Made by a program: the position numbers and the translations under genes
Part shown: one piece after another, positions 50,746-59,234 of the stretch
Layout of the letters: each line of letters starts with the position of its first letter
Position numbering within the stretch: position 1 is the stretch's first letter
Source: JAHWKI01 sp035513575
GTDB taxonomy: Bacteria; Gemmatimonadota; Gemmatimonadetes; Longimicrobiales; RSA9
Direction of reading: 5' to 3'
Assembly: GCA_035513575.1 (NCBI GenBank)
Contig: DATKBW010000194.1
Coordinates: 1 to 64,000 of the forward strand
DNA length: 64,000 nucleotides
Notes under the pieces: model-generated
Seen by the model: the letters and a program-made list of their open reading frames with translations, nothing else
The model's database searches: none
What the model was told of the DNA's origin: nothing

Positions 50746-52415
50746 GCGCAACCCCTGGTTCGATTCCGTGCCAGCCGAAGAATATACCCGCGCGGGTTCC
50801 CGGGATCAACCTCCCGGGAGTGCCGCCAGGGGGGGCGTCGACGCGGGTGCGGGACCGTCGATCGGCGGGCCCGCCACACCGCCGTCAGGACCATCAGGGC
50901 GGCGGCGAGGGCGGCGAGAGAGGCCAGCCAGTCGCCCCAGCGGACGAAGAGGGGGACGGCCGAGGTCGTCAGCACGGGCTCCACGGCCACGCCCTCCCGG
51001 AACAGCGGGATCCGCCCGTACGTGCGGCCCAGCGGGTCGATGAAGAGGGAGAAGCCGGTACTGGCGGCGCGGGCCACGCCGGTCCTGGTCTCGATGGCGC
51101 GGAGCACCAGGTGAGCGGGGTGCTGCCAGAGGGCGGAGGTGCGGCCGTACCAGGCGTCGCGGCCGTACCAGCCGTCGTTGGTGATGTTGACCAGGAAGTC
51201 GGCGCGGTCGCGGCGGTAGGCGCGGGCGAGGGCGCCGAACGCGGACTCGTAGCAGATGAGCACGCCGAAGCGGCTCCCCGCCCCGGTCCGCATCACGGGT
51301 GCGGCCGCGCCCGCTCCGAGGGCGCCGTAGTAGAGCGTCCCGCCGACGAAGCGGTGCATGGGCGCCGGAGGGAGGAAGGGTACCCGCTCGATGAAGGGGA
51401 CCAGGAGTCGCTTGTCGTAGCGTGGGCCGGCGAGGCCGCGCGGGCCGACGAGGAAGGCGGAGTTGAAGGCGACCAGGCGCGCGCCGGCCGGCTCCAGTCC
51501 GTACGATCCCAGGAGGACGGGCGCCGCGGCGCGGCGGCTCAGCGCGGCGACGGAGTCCACGAGGGAACGGTCCAGCGCGAGGGCGGCGGGGAGTGCGACC
51601 TCCGGCCACACCACCAGGTCGATGGCACGCCCGGGGAGCGCGGCGGTGAGCCGGGCGAGGGTGGCAAGGGAGGAGTCCAGCGCGGCCGTGCGGTCCCGCC
51701 TCAGGTCGTCCGGGATGTTCGGCTGCACCACGGCCACCAGCGCGGCGGTCCGGAGCTCCAGCGAGGCGGCGCGGGCCACGCCGTACACCACCGGGACGAG
51801 GACGAGGGCGAGCGTGCCGGCCGGGGCGAGCCGGCAGGGTCGTCCCGCGCGCGCCCGCAGGACGAGGACGGCGACCGCGCCGTTCACGGCGGCGAGCCAG
51901 AAGCTGAGGCCGCGCACGCCGGCGAGGTCGGCGGCGCCGGCGAGGCGCGGGAAGGGAGCGAGGGAGGTGCCGAGTGCGAGCCAGGGGAACGCCAGCGGCC
52001 CCGCGGCGGCGTGCGCCCACTCGAGGCCGGTCCAGAGGACGGCGGCCAGGAGCGGGAGGGGGATGGTCAGGTGCTGGCGAACGTGATGGACGGCCCAGCC
52101 GAACAGGCCGAGGGTGGCGGCGAGGAGGAGGACCGTGAGGAGGTAGGCGGGGACCGCGAGGGCGGAGCGGTCGCCGAGGGCGACGAGGATCCAGGTGAGC
52201 CGCAGGCCGTAGAAGACGGCGCCCGTGGCGAGCGCGCCCCTGGTGGCGCTCCAGCGGCCGGCGGCGCCGGCCGGCCGTTCGGCGATGAAGACCAGGAGCG
52301 GAGCGAGCGCGACGAAGGACGGGAGGAGAAAGGCCGCCGGAGCGAAAGCCAGCGCCAGGAGCGCGCCCGCGAGGACGGGCAGCGCCCGTTCCCCCCGCGG
52401 GGGGGCGAGGGTCAA
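50742..52415 (-). CDS. lnt: Apolipoprotein N-acyltransferase
   Basis: A 557-residue inner-membrane enzyme that adds the third acyl chain to lipoproteins. N-terminal membrane helices (about 1-215) are followed by a nitrilase-like domain with glutamate in LVVWPEVALPAAL, lysine in RYDKRLLVPFIERVPFLP, and the nucleophile cysteine in FGVLICYESAFGAL; a last helix ends near residue 510. A basic tail of about 40 residues follows (RARRSTVPHPRRRP...). Its stop overlaps the rpmE start. The TTG start overlaps the oxidoreductase stop (TTGA). Confidence 0.93.
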   Translation of the reverse strand: MTLAPPRGERALPVLAGALLALAFAPAAFLLPSFVALAPLLVFIAERPAGAAGRWSATRGALATGAVFYGLRLTWILVALGDRSALAVPAYLLTVLLLAATLGLFGWAVHHVRQHLTIPLPLLAAVLWTGLEWAHAAAGPLAFPWLALGTSLAPFPRLAGAADLAGVRGLSFWLAAVNGAVAVLVLRARAGRPCRLAPAGTLALVLVPVVYGVARAASLELRTAALVAVVQPNIPDDLRRDRTAALDSSLATLARLTAALPGRAIDLVVWPEVALPAALALDRSLVDSVAALSRRAAAPVLLGSYGLEPAGARLVAFNSAFLVGPRGLAGPRYDKRLLVPFIERVPFLPPAPMHRFVGGTLYYGALGAGAAAPVMRTGAGSRFGVLICYESAFGALARAYRRDRADFLVNITNDGWYGRDAWYGRTSALWQHPAHLVLRAIETRTGVARAASTGFSLFIDPLGRTYGRIPLFREGVAVEPVLTTSAVPLFVRWGDWLASLAALAAALMVLTAVWRARRSTVPHPRRRPPWRHSREVDPGNPRGYILRLARNRTRGCA

Positions 52416-53422
52416 AGACGGACTTCCCTGCCCTTCTCCGCGGATTCGTAGACGGCCGAGACGATGCGCATGAGCTGGACCTGCTCGCGCGGCGCCGGCT
52501 GGTGCGTTCCGCCGGTGGCGGCGGCCACGAACTGGCGGAGCTGCTCGCGGTAGGAGGCGGTGTAGGCGTTCTCGCGCCCCTGCGGGATCTGGGGCGTGAA
52601 ATCGAGCAAGGCGTGCTCGACCTCCTTGTAGACCTTCAGCGGCTGTAGCGATGCGGAGCCGGCGGTGCCCAGGACGCGCACCGCGTGGAGGTCGCGCTCG
52701 CCGAACAGGCTCCAGGTGACCTCGACGCTGACGGTGCCGCCGTTGGCCAGGCGGAGCAGGACGGAAGCGGCATCCTCGACCTCCATGTTCTCGCCGGGGT
52801 GCACGTGAGCGCACACGCGGTCCACCTGGGGATAGTCCACCATCCAGAGGCAGAGATCCAGCACCTGGACGCCGAGGTCCATGAAGGCGCCGCCGCCGGC
52901 GGTGCGCCTTTGGTGCCGCCACGTCAGCCGCTTCGGCCGCACCTTCCGGTTGTACCACGCGCCCTTGATGGAGAAGATGTCGCCCAGCTCGCCGTTGGCG
53001 GCGAACCCCTTCACGCCGAGTGCGTCCGGACGGTACCGGTTGTTGAGGGCGACCATCAGGACGCGGCCGGCCTTCTCGGCGGTCCGGATGACGGACTCCG
53101 CGCCGCCGGAGTCCATGGCCAGCGGGCGCTCCACGAGGACGTGCTTCCCCCCTTCCAGCGCCGCGACCGACTGCCGCTCGTGGAGGTGGCTCGGCGAGCA
53201 GATGATCACCGCGTCCACCTCCCCGGACGCGAACACTTCCTCGTCCTCCTGGAAGACCCGCTTGATGTCCATGCGGGCGGCGATCGCTTTCGCCTTCGAA
53301 TAATCACGGTCGCACACCGCCACCACCCGCGCCCCCGGGAGATTCGACAGCACGGGCAGGTGGATGATCTGCGCGATGGCCCCCGTCCCGATCACCGCGA
53401 TGCGCAGCTCGCCGCCGGTCAC
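52412..53422 (-). CDS. Gfo/Idh/MocA-family oxidoreductase
   Basis: A 336-residue NAD(P)-dependent sugar-type oxidoreductase. The Rossmann motif IAVIGTGAIAQIIHLPVLSNL opens the protein, followed by VDAVIICSPSHLHERQSVAALEGGKHVLVERPLA (the EKP-like motif here reads ERP). The GALFDLG-like helix has the active-site region AFMDLGVQVLDLCLWM. The EKP lysine change to Arg is unusual but also seen in some family members. The substrate is unknown. It starts with an overlap of four bases with the outer-membrane-like gene. Confidence 0.88.
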   Translation of the reverse strand: MTGGELRIAVIGTGAIAQIIHLPVLSNLPGARVVAVCDRDYSKAKAIAARMDIKRVFQEDEEVFASGEVDAVIICSPSHLHERQSVAALEGGKHVLVERPLAMDSGGAESVIRTAEKAGRVLMVALNNRYRPDALGVKGFAANGELGDIFSIKGAWYNRKVRPKRLTWRHQRRTAGGGAFMDLGVQVLDLCLWMVDYPQVDRVCAHVHPGENMEVEDAASVLLRLANGGTVSVEVTWSLFGERDLHAVRVLGTAGSASLQPLKVYKEVEHALLDFTPQIPQGRENAYTASYREQLRQFVAAATGGTHQPAPREQVQLMRIVSAVYESAEKGREVRL

Positions 53423-54111
53423 CGATCCTCCCCGCGCAACGGCGGCGGAGCCACGACGGCCCCCAGGGCGCCCTCGTCCGGATAGAACATGATCTGGAGC
53501 CCTCCCCTGGCCGTCAGGTACTGGATGCTGTTGAGCGCCGTGTAGCGACCTTCCGCGTAGAACCGGAACCTGTGGATGGGCTCGAACTCGAGCCCGGCCA
53601 GCGCGTTCACGCCGGCCGTGATGGAGTCGAGCAGGTCCTCGACGAAGGTGTCGTCCACCGCGCTACCCTGGCCGTTGAGGGCGTGGAGCCCGCCGCCCAC
53701 GCCGATGAACGTGAGCACGCGCAGCGGAGTGTTCCAGACGAAGATCCCGTCGATGGAGAGGCTCAGGTCGCTCCACTGGATGGGCTCGAGGTCGGAGCCC
53801 CGGATGAAGACGGTGCCGGCCTGCTGGTTCATCCGTTCGGCCAGCCGGTCCAGCTCCGCGCGGGTGAACTCGGAAGACCAGTAGGTGAGGGTTGGCACGA
53901 TCCGGACGCCGGGCCCGAGATAGCCGAGGTCGAGGCGCACGCCGTACTGGTGGGTGTCGCGGATCTTGTTCGCCCAGAGATAGCCCGCGTCCAGCCCGAC
54001 GCCGCGGAAGGCCAGGTTCTCGTAGTCGTAATCGGCGAGCGACTGTGCGGCGCCCGGCGTCGCGGCGGCGAGGAGGGAGGCGGCCAGGAGGGCGCGTCGC
54101 ATGCCGCTCAC
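53419..54111 (-). CDS. Outer-membrane beta-barrel-like protein
   Basis: About 230 residues with an N-terminal signal peptide (MRRALLAASLLAAATPGAAQ, cut after AAQ). The body alternates aromatic and polar residues in strand-like stretches (GVRLDLGYLGPGVRIVPTLTYWSS, LSLSIDGIFVWN, FRFYAEGRYTALNSIQYLTARGGLQIMFYP), typical of small 8-strand OM barrels. Related sequences are common in Gemmatimonadota-like diderms, but no function is known. Start: GTG 54111 overlaps the SpoIID stop (GTGA); ATG 54102 is an alternative directly before the signal peptide. Confidence 0.75.
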   Translation of the reverse strand: MSGMRRALLAASLLAAATPGAAQSLADYDYENLAFRGVGLDAGYLWANKIRDTHQYGVRLDLGYLGPGVRIVPTLTYWSSEFTRAELDRLAERMNQQAGTVFIRGSDLEPIQWSDLSLSIDGIFVWNTPLRVLTFIGVGGGLHALNGQGSAVDDTFVEDLLDSITAGVNALAGLEFEPIHRFRFYAEGRYTALNSIQYLTARGGLQIMFYPDEGALGAVVAPPPLRGEDR

Positions 54112-55364
54112 CGGTAGAGCCTGGCGATGCGGGAGCCCGGATAGTAGGTGAGGAGGATCTCGCGGTAGGACTGGCCGTCGCGGGCGCGTCCCACCGCCCC
54201 GATCTGACACATCCCGATGCCGTGGCCCCACCCGCCGCCCTCGATGGTGAGCCCGGTCACGTCACCGTCGCCCTCGGGGTGGAGCTCGATCAGGGCGCTG
54301 TTCAGGATCCGGTTGGGCGCGGGGCGGAGCACCCAGCGGATGGAATCGCCCCGGACGCGGAACTCGCCGGCGTCGGTGGCGATGCGGAGCGCTTCGGCCC
54401 GTCCGGACTGCGTGCGGCCGGTCAGGGCCATGGCGCGGATCCGGCCCGGGTCCACCGTCCGGCCCACGTGGGCGGCGAGGCCCCGCTCGAGGGTGGCCAC
54501 GAGCGCGTCGCGCGTCCAGCTCTCGGTCCAGCGGAAGCGGTTCGAGGACTCGCAGTAGAAGCCGCCGCCGGGGCGCGCGTCGGAGACCGACTTCAGGTAC
54601 GGCCGCGGCTCACCGGGCCACACCTCCTCCAGCGCCGCCGTCCGCCCCCCGCACGTGGAGTGGTAGTACGCCTCGATCGGCGCGCCATCGTGGACCAGGA
54701 TCTCGCCCCGTGTCTCCCGCACCGCACGGGCGGACACCGGGTCGTCCGCATCGACGCCGCCGTACACCTGGTCCATGACGCTGCCGTAGAAGTCGAAGCC
54801 CAGCGACGAGCGCCGGCCCATGTGGCGCAGGGCGTACGTGCGCGCCGCGATCGCCTGCGCCTTGACGGCCTCCACCTCCTCCGGCGGGCGCCCCTTCCCG
54901 ATCTCGAGGGGCACCACCCCCAGCAGGTAGGTCTCCATGTCCAGCAGGTTCACCGCGGTGACGCCCCGCTCGGCCGCCCGCACCAGCACCGCGCCACGGT
55001 AGGAGGTCCCGTTGACGACGACCAGCCCGCCGCCCCGCGGCCGCAGCGTGACCGCGCCCGGCGTGCGCAGCGCCTCGCCCCCGCCGGCGATCTCGACGCC
55101 GTCGCCGACCCGGCTGGCGACCCGGGTCTCGCCGGCTCCGGTCCGGCTGCGGACGGTGCCGTCGGCGTCCACGAGCTCGAGGCCGGCCGTCCCCGCGACC
55201 TCGAGGGACGGCGTGTCCACGACCACGCCCACCCGGACGGCGGGCTCCGCGCCCGTGGCCCCGGGCACCCCGGCATCGCCCGGGCCGCCGGCCCGCGGGC
55301 CGGCCACGCTGCACGCCCCCGTGGAGAGGAGGAGGAGCAGCCCGACTCCCGCGACGCGCCTCAT
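54108..55364 (-). CDS. SpoIID/LytB-domain lipoprotein
   Basis: A 418-residue predicted lipoprotein: signal peptide with lipobox LSTGAC (Cys18), a low-complexity Gly/Ala linker, then a SpoIID domain. Domain motifs are NLLDMETYLLGVVPLEIG, EEVEAVKAQAIAARTYALRHMG, TRGEILVHDGAPIEAYYHSTCGGRTA, and GGGWGHGIGMCQIGAVGRARDGQSYREILLTYYPG. SpoIID proteins are lytic transglycosylases that act on denuded glycan strands or amidase-processed peptidoglycan. It is coupled to hemL upstream and to the barrel gene downstream. Confidence 0.9.
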   Translation of the reverse strand: MRRVAGVGLLLLLSTGACSVAGPRAGGPGDAGVPGATGAEPAVRVGVVVDTPSLEVAGTAGLELVDADGTVRSRTGAGETRVASRVGDGVEIAGGGEALRTPGAVTLRPRGGGLVVVNGTSYRGAVLVRAAERGVTAVNLLDMETYLLGVVPLEIGKGRPPEEVEAVKAQAIAARTYALRHMGRRSSLGFDFYGSVMDQVYGGVDADDPVSARAVRETRGEILVHDGAPIEAYYHSTCGGRTAALEEVWPGEPRPYLKSVSDARPGGGFYCESSNRFRWTESWTRDALVATLERGLAAHVGRTVDPGRIRAMALTGRTQSGRAEALRIATDAGEFRVRGDSIRWVLRPAPNRILNSALIELHPEGDGDVTGLTIEGGGWGHGIGMCQIGAVGRARDGQSYREILLTYYPGSRIARLYR

Positions 55365-56647
55365 GCCGCCACCTGCTGGAACGCGCCCCGGACCACGCGG
55401 AGGGTCTCCTCGATGTCCGCATCGGTGTGGGCGGTGGAGACGAAGCAGGCCTCGAACGCCGACTGTGGCAGGTAGACCCCGCCCTCGAGGCACCGCGCGA
55501 AGAACTGCCGGAAGACTTCGGGGTCGGCGCGCCGCGCGTCGTCGTAGTCGCGGACCGGGCCGCGGGTGAAGTGGTAGCCCCACATCCCCCCGAGCGCGCC
55601 GCCCCAGACGGGCACACCGGCGGCGGCCGCCGCTGCCGCGATCCCGTCGGCGAGCATCCGGCCGTGCCGCTCGAGGGAATCCCACGGGTGGGTCTCGCGC
55701 AGGTAGAGGAGCTGGGCGGTCCCGGCGGCCATGGCCAGGGGGTTCCCCGAGAGGGTGCCCGCCTGGTACACGGGCCCCGAGGGCGCGACCATGTCCATCA
55801 CGTCGGCGCGCCCGCCGAACGCCCCGACCGGCAGGCCGCCCCCCACCACCTTCCCCAGCGTGGTGAGGTCCGGCCGGATCCCGAACCGCCCCTGCGCGCC
55901 GGCCGGCCCGACGCGGAAGCCGGTCATGACCTCGTCGAAGATGAGCAGCGCGCCCGCGTCGTCGCACGCCTCGCGGAGCCCGGCGAGGAAGCCGCCGACG
56001 GGCGGGATGAACCCCGCGTTCCCCACCACCGGCTCCACGATCACGCACGCCAGACGCTCGCCCTGCTCCCGCACGACGGCGCGCACGGCGTCCAGGTCGT
56101 TGAACGGTACGGTGAGGGTGAGGGCGGCCAGCGCGGCGGGAACGCCTGGGGAGTCGGGGAGCCCCAGGGTCGCCACGCCGCTGCCCGCCTGGACCAGGAA
56201 GGAGTCGGCGTGGCCGTGGTAGCACCCGGCGAACTTGAGGATCAGGTCCCGGCCGGTGAACGCCCGGGCGAGCCGGACGGCGGACATCGTCGCCTCCGTG
56301 CCGCTGTTGACGAAGCGGACCCGCTCGATGGACGGCACCATCTCCACCACGAGCTCCGCCAGCTCGACCTCGCGGCCGGAAGGGACGCCGTAGCTGGTCC
56401 CGCGCCCCGCCGCCTCGGTCACGGCCCGGATCACCGCGGGGTGCGCGTGGCCGAGGATCAGGGCGCCCCAGCTCAGCACGTAGTCGATGCAGGTCCGGCC
56501 ATCCACGTCCGTGAGCCGCGACCCGCTGCCGTGGTCCGCGAAGAACGGCTCCCCGCCCACGGACCGGAACGCCCGGGCGGGCGAGTTGACTCCACCCGGG
56601 ATGACCTCCCTCGCGCGCCCGAAAAGGCGCCGGCTCTGCTCACCCAT
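55361..56647 (-). CDS. hemL: Glutamate-1-semialdehyde 2,1-aminomutase
   Basis: A 428-residue PLP enzyme making 5-aminolevulinate in the C5 pathway of heme synthesis. Landmarks are PGGVNSPARAFRSVGG, DYVLSWGALILGHAHPAV, FVNSGTEATMSAVRLARAFTGR, KFAGCYHGHADSFLVQAGSG, LIFDEVMTGFRVGPAGAQG and the PLP lysine in TLGKVVGGGLPVGAFGG. It overlaps the end of rimO by eight bases and is coupled to the SpoIID gene. hemW at 36882 is another heme-linked gene in the window. Confidence 0.97.
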   Translation of the reverse strand: MGEQSRRLFGRAREVIPGGVNSPARAFRSVGGEPFFADHGSGSRLTDVDGRTCIDYVLSWGALILGHAHPAVIRAVTEAAGRGTSYGVPSGREVELAELVVEMVPSIERVRFVNSGTEATMSAVRLARAFTGRDLILKFAGCYHGHADSFLVQAGSGVATLGLPDSPGVPAALAALTLTVPFNDLDAVRAVVREQGERLACVIVEPVVGNAGFIPPVGGFLAGLREACDDAGALLIFDEVMTGFRVGPAGAQGRFGIRPDLTTLGKVVGGGLPVGAFGGRADVMDMVAPSGPVYQAGTLSGNPLAMAAGTAQLLYLRETHPWDSLERHGRMLADGIAAAAAAAGVPVWGGALGGMWGYHFTRGPVRDYDDARRADPEVFRQFFARCLEGGVYLPQSAFEACFVSTAHTDADIEETLRVVRGAFQQVAA

Positions 56648-58139
56648 CCCGCTCCCCTTCCGTGGGTATGGCCGTCAGCTCGTGCTCGTCCGCGGCGGTG
56701 ATCTCGACGTGGAGAATGGTGCCGGGCCGGAGTGCCGCGCCAGCCTCGATCCGCACGACGCCATCCACCTCGGGCCCCTGCCAGGGCGCGCGGGCGGTGG
56801 CGCCGGCCCCGTCCACCGTGTCCACCAGGACCGGGGTCCGGGTCCCGACCCTGGCCTGGTTCCGCTCCAGCGCGATCTGGCGCTGCAGGTCGAGCACGCG
56901 CTCGAGCCGCTCCCGCCGGACCGCCTCCGGGACCTGGTCCGCCATCGCCGCGGCCGCGGTGTCCTCCTCCTCCGAGTACGCGAACGCGCCCATGTGGTCG
57001 AAGCCGACCTCCTCCACCAGGCCCAGCAGCTCCTCGAACTCGTCCTCCGTCTCGCCCGGGAAGCCTGCGATGACCGTGGTCCGCAGGGCCAGCCCGGGGA
57101 TCGCCGCCCGCAGCCACCCGACCCGCTCCAGGATGGTGGCGCGCCGCTCCGGTCGGCGCATCCGGCGGAGGACGGTGTCCGAGCCGTGCTGGATCGGCAT
57201 GTCCAGGTACGGCAGCAGCCGCTCCTCGGCCGCCAGCAGCGCCACCAGCTCGGGGGTGATCCCCGAGGGGTACATGTAGAACAGCCGGAGCCACGGAATC
57301 GACGTCTCCGCGAGCAGCGTCCGGAGCAGGAGCGGGAGCGCCCCGGTCCTGTCGACGCCTTCGAGGTCGATCGGCCCGCCGCGGACCGGCCCCTCCCCGT
57401 CCCGGGCACGCAGCCCCCCCGCGATCCCCGACGACGCCGGGACGTTCGGCATCCCGCGGAACGGCCGGCCGAGGAAGTAGCTCTCGCCATCCGCGCCCAT
57501 GACGGCCGGTGCGCGGCCGCGGGCCAGGGCCCGGGCCCAGTCGCGGCCGTACCAGGTCGTGTCCTGGCTGACGATGTTCAGCTCCACCGTCCCGGCGGCC
57601 TCGAGCTCCCGCGCCTCGCGCACCAGCAGGTCGATGGGCGTGGAGCGGAACTTCCCCCGCATGAGGGGGATGGCGCAGAAGGCGCAGCCGTGGTCGCACC
57701 CCTCGCTGATCTTGAGGTGTGCGCTGTGGCGGGGCCCGCCGGCGAGGACCCGGAGCGGCCGCTCCATGAGGGGCACCGCCTCGCCCACCAGGCCGCGGCG
57801 GGCCAGCTCGGGGACCAGGCGGTCGGCATCGGTGAGGCCGAGGAACAGGTCGACCTCGGGCATCTCCCGCTCCAGCTCGGTCCGGTAGCGCTGGACCAGG
57901 CAGCCCATCCCGACGACGGCGCGGACCCGCCCGTCCTCCTTGAGCCGCGCCGCCTCCAGCAGCGTGTCGATGGACTCCTGCTTCGCCATCTCGATGAAGC
58001 CGCAGGTGTTCACCACGACGACATCCGCGTCTTCCGGGGTCGTCGCGATCTCCACCCCGGCGCCCAGCAGGCCGCCGAGCAGCCGCTCGCTGTCCACGGT
58101 GTTCTTGTCGCAGCCGAGGGTGATCATCGCCACGCGCAC
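56640..58139 (-). CDS. rimO: Ribosomal protein S12 methylthiotransferase RimO
   Basis: A radical-SAM methylthiotransferase for Asp89 of S12. The N-terminal MTTase domain has MITLGCDKNTVDSERLLGGL with NTCGFIEMAKQESID. The radical-SAM motif is SEGCDHGCAFCAIPLMRGKFRS, followed by LDMPIQHGSDTVLRRMRRP, VIAGFPGETEDEFEEL and a TRAM tail. Between SQDTTWYGRDW and LRLFYMYP there are about 55 more residues than usual (Gly/Arg-rich), an insertion. Start: GTG 58139 gives 499 residues; GTG 58250 (overlapping the lolA-like stop as TAGTG) would add 37 Pro/Ala/Gly-rich residues. Confidence 0.92.
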   Translation of the reverse strand: MRVAMITLGCDKNTVDSERLLGGLLGAGVEIATTPEDADVVVVNTCGFIEMAKQESIDTLLEAARLKEDGRVRAVVGMGCLVQRYRTELEREMPEVDLFLGLTDADRLVPELARRGLVGEAVPLMERPLRVLAGGPRHSAHLKISEGCDHGCAFCAIPLMRGKFRSTPIDLLVREARELEAAGTVELNIVSQDTTWYGRDWARALARGRAPAVMGADGESYFLGRPFRGMPNVPASSGIAGGLRARDGEGPVRGGPIDLEGVDRTGALPLLLRTLLAETSIPWLRLFYMYPSGITPELVALLAAEERLLPYLDMPIQHGSDTVLRRMRRPERRATILERVGWLRAAIPGLALRTTVIAGFPGETEDEFEELLGLVEEVGFDHMGAFAYSEEEDTAAAAMADQVPEAVRRERLERVLDLQRQIALERNQARVGTRTPVLVDTVDGAGATARAPWQGPEVDGVVRIEAGAALRPGTILHVEITAADEHELTAIPTEGERDG

Positions 58140-58249
58140 CCCGGCAGGGAGGCGGTGGTGCGCGGACGCGCCCGCGCCGCCGCCAGGAGTGGCCGCGGCG
58201 CCGAGGACCGGAAGGGAGCGCCGGTCCGCGCTCCGGGCGGAGCCCGGCA

Positions 58250-59164
58250 CTACTGGCTGACCACCACCGCACCCGCCGGCGGCTCGAAGACGAAGAGGTC
58301 GTCCGGCAGGGTGGGGTTCACCCGCAGGTCCGTCAGCTCGAACCGCCGCACGTTGCCGTTCTCCTCCGTCAGCTCGAAGCGCCGCACCAGGTGGTCCTCC
58401 GCGTCGATCCACGCCTTCAGCCGACGGTAGCCGACGCGCTCCCTGGGCGTCAGCGTGAGGACATGGGTCGCGCGTCCCCGCACGGTCTCGGTCCCCTCGG
58501 ACGTCGCCGCGAACCGCCGCACCGGGTCCCCCACGAACTGGGACCGGAGGTCCAGACCGCCCGCGCCCCGGCTCGAGCGGATCACCTGCTTCGCGTCCGA
58601 GCTCGGGTAGTAGACCCAGAAGTACTCGCCGTCGCTCACGATGACATCGCCCGCGGGCTGGCTGAACCGCATCAGGAAGCGGTCCGGCTGCCGCTGGTAC
58701 AGGGTGCCCGCGGACTCCGTCGTACGCCCCAGCAGCGCGTTCGTCAGCCGCTGCTCGAAGTCGGCCTGGAAGGACCGGATGCCCTCGTAGCGCCGCGCCG
58801 TGGCGCGCAGGACCTCCTCGACCCCTTCCTGCACCGCCGCCCCCGCGACGCCCGCGTCGGAAGGCGGCGCACCGGCGCCATCGCCCGGACGAGGCCGCGA
58901 CGCCGCGGGGGCATCCGTGGACGGACTCCCCGAGCGGGGTGCCGTGGCGACCGTCCCGCCCGTCGTCCCCGTCCCGGCCGCGGAGTCCGCGTCGGCGGCG
59001 GCGAGAGAATCACCGGGGAGCGCCTGCGCCGGCCTCTCGGCGGCGGCGGGGGAGTCCGCCCGGCCGGCGGGTGCCCCCTCGTCGCCGCAGCCGGCGAGGA
59101 GGAGGGTGGCGGCCACGAGGAGAATGCCGCCCGGGGCGGCGAATTCGATCCGGCGCGCGTTCAT
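58250..59164 (-). CDS. LolA-like outer-membrane lipoprotein carrier, lipidated
   Basis: A 304-residue predicted lipoprotein: signal peptide with lipobox LLAGC (Cys26), an 84-residue Ala/Pro/Asp/Gly-rich linker (27-110), then a LolA domain (111-304) with IRSFQADFEQRLTNALLG, GTLYQRQPDRFLMRFSQPAGDVIVSDGEYFWVYYP and LTPRERVGYRRLKAWIDAEDHLVRRFEL. Classical LolA is a soluble periplasmic shuttle, so a lipid anchor is unusual. The ATG at 59164 has GAAGGGA upstream. It follows ftsK with a 70-base gap. Confidence 0.88.
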   Translation of the reverse strand: MNARRIEFAAPGGILLVAATLLLAGCGDEGAPAGRADSPAAAERPAQALPGDSLAAADADSAAGTGTTGGTVATAPRSGSPSTDAPAASRPRPGDGAGAPPSDAGVAGAAVQEGVEEVLRATARRYEGIRSFQADFEQRLTNALLGRTTESAGTLYQRQPDRFLMRFSQPAGDVIVSDGEYFWVYYPSSDAKQVIRSSRGAGGLDLRSQFVGDPVRRFAATSEGTETVRGRATHVLTLTPRERVGYRRLKAWIDAEDHLVRRFELTEENGNVRRFELTDLRVNPTLPDDLFVFEPPAGAVVVSQ

Positions 59165-59234
59165 CGATCCCTTCCGTTCGGGTCCGGGGTCGGTACCCTG
59201 GGGCCGGGGGCGTCGTTCCTCCGCGGGGGCCGGC

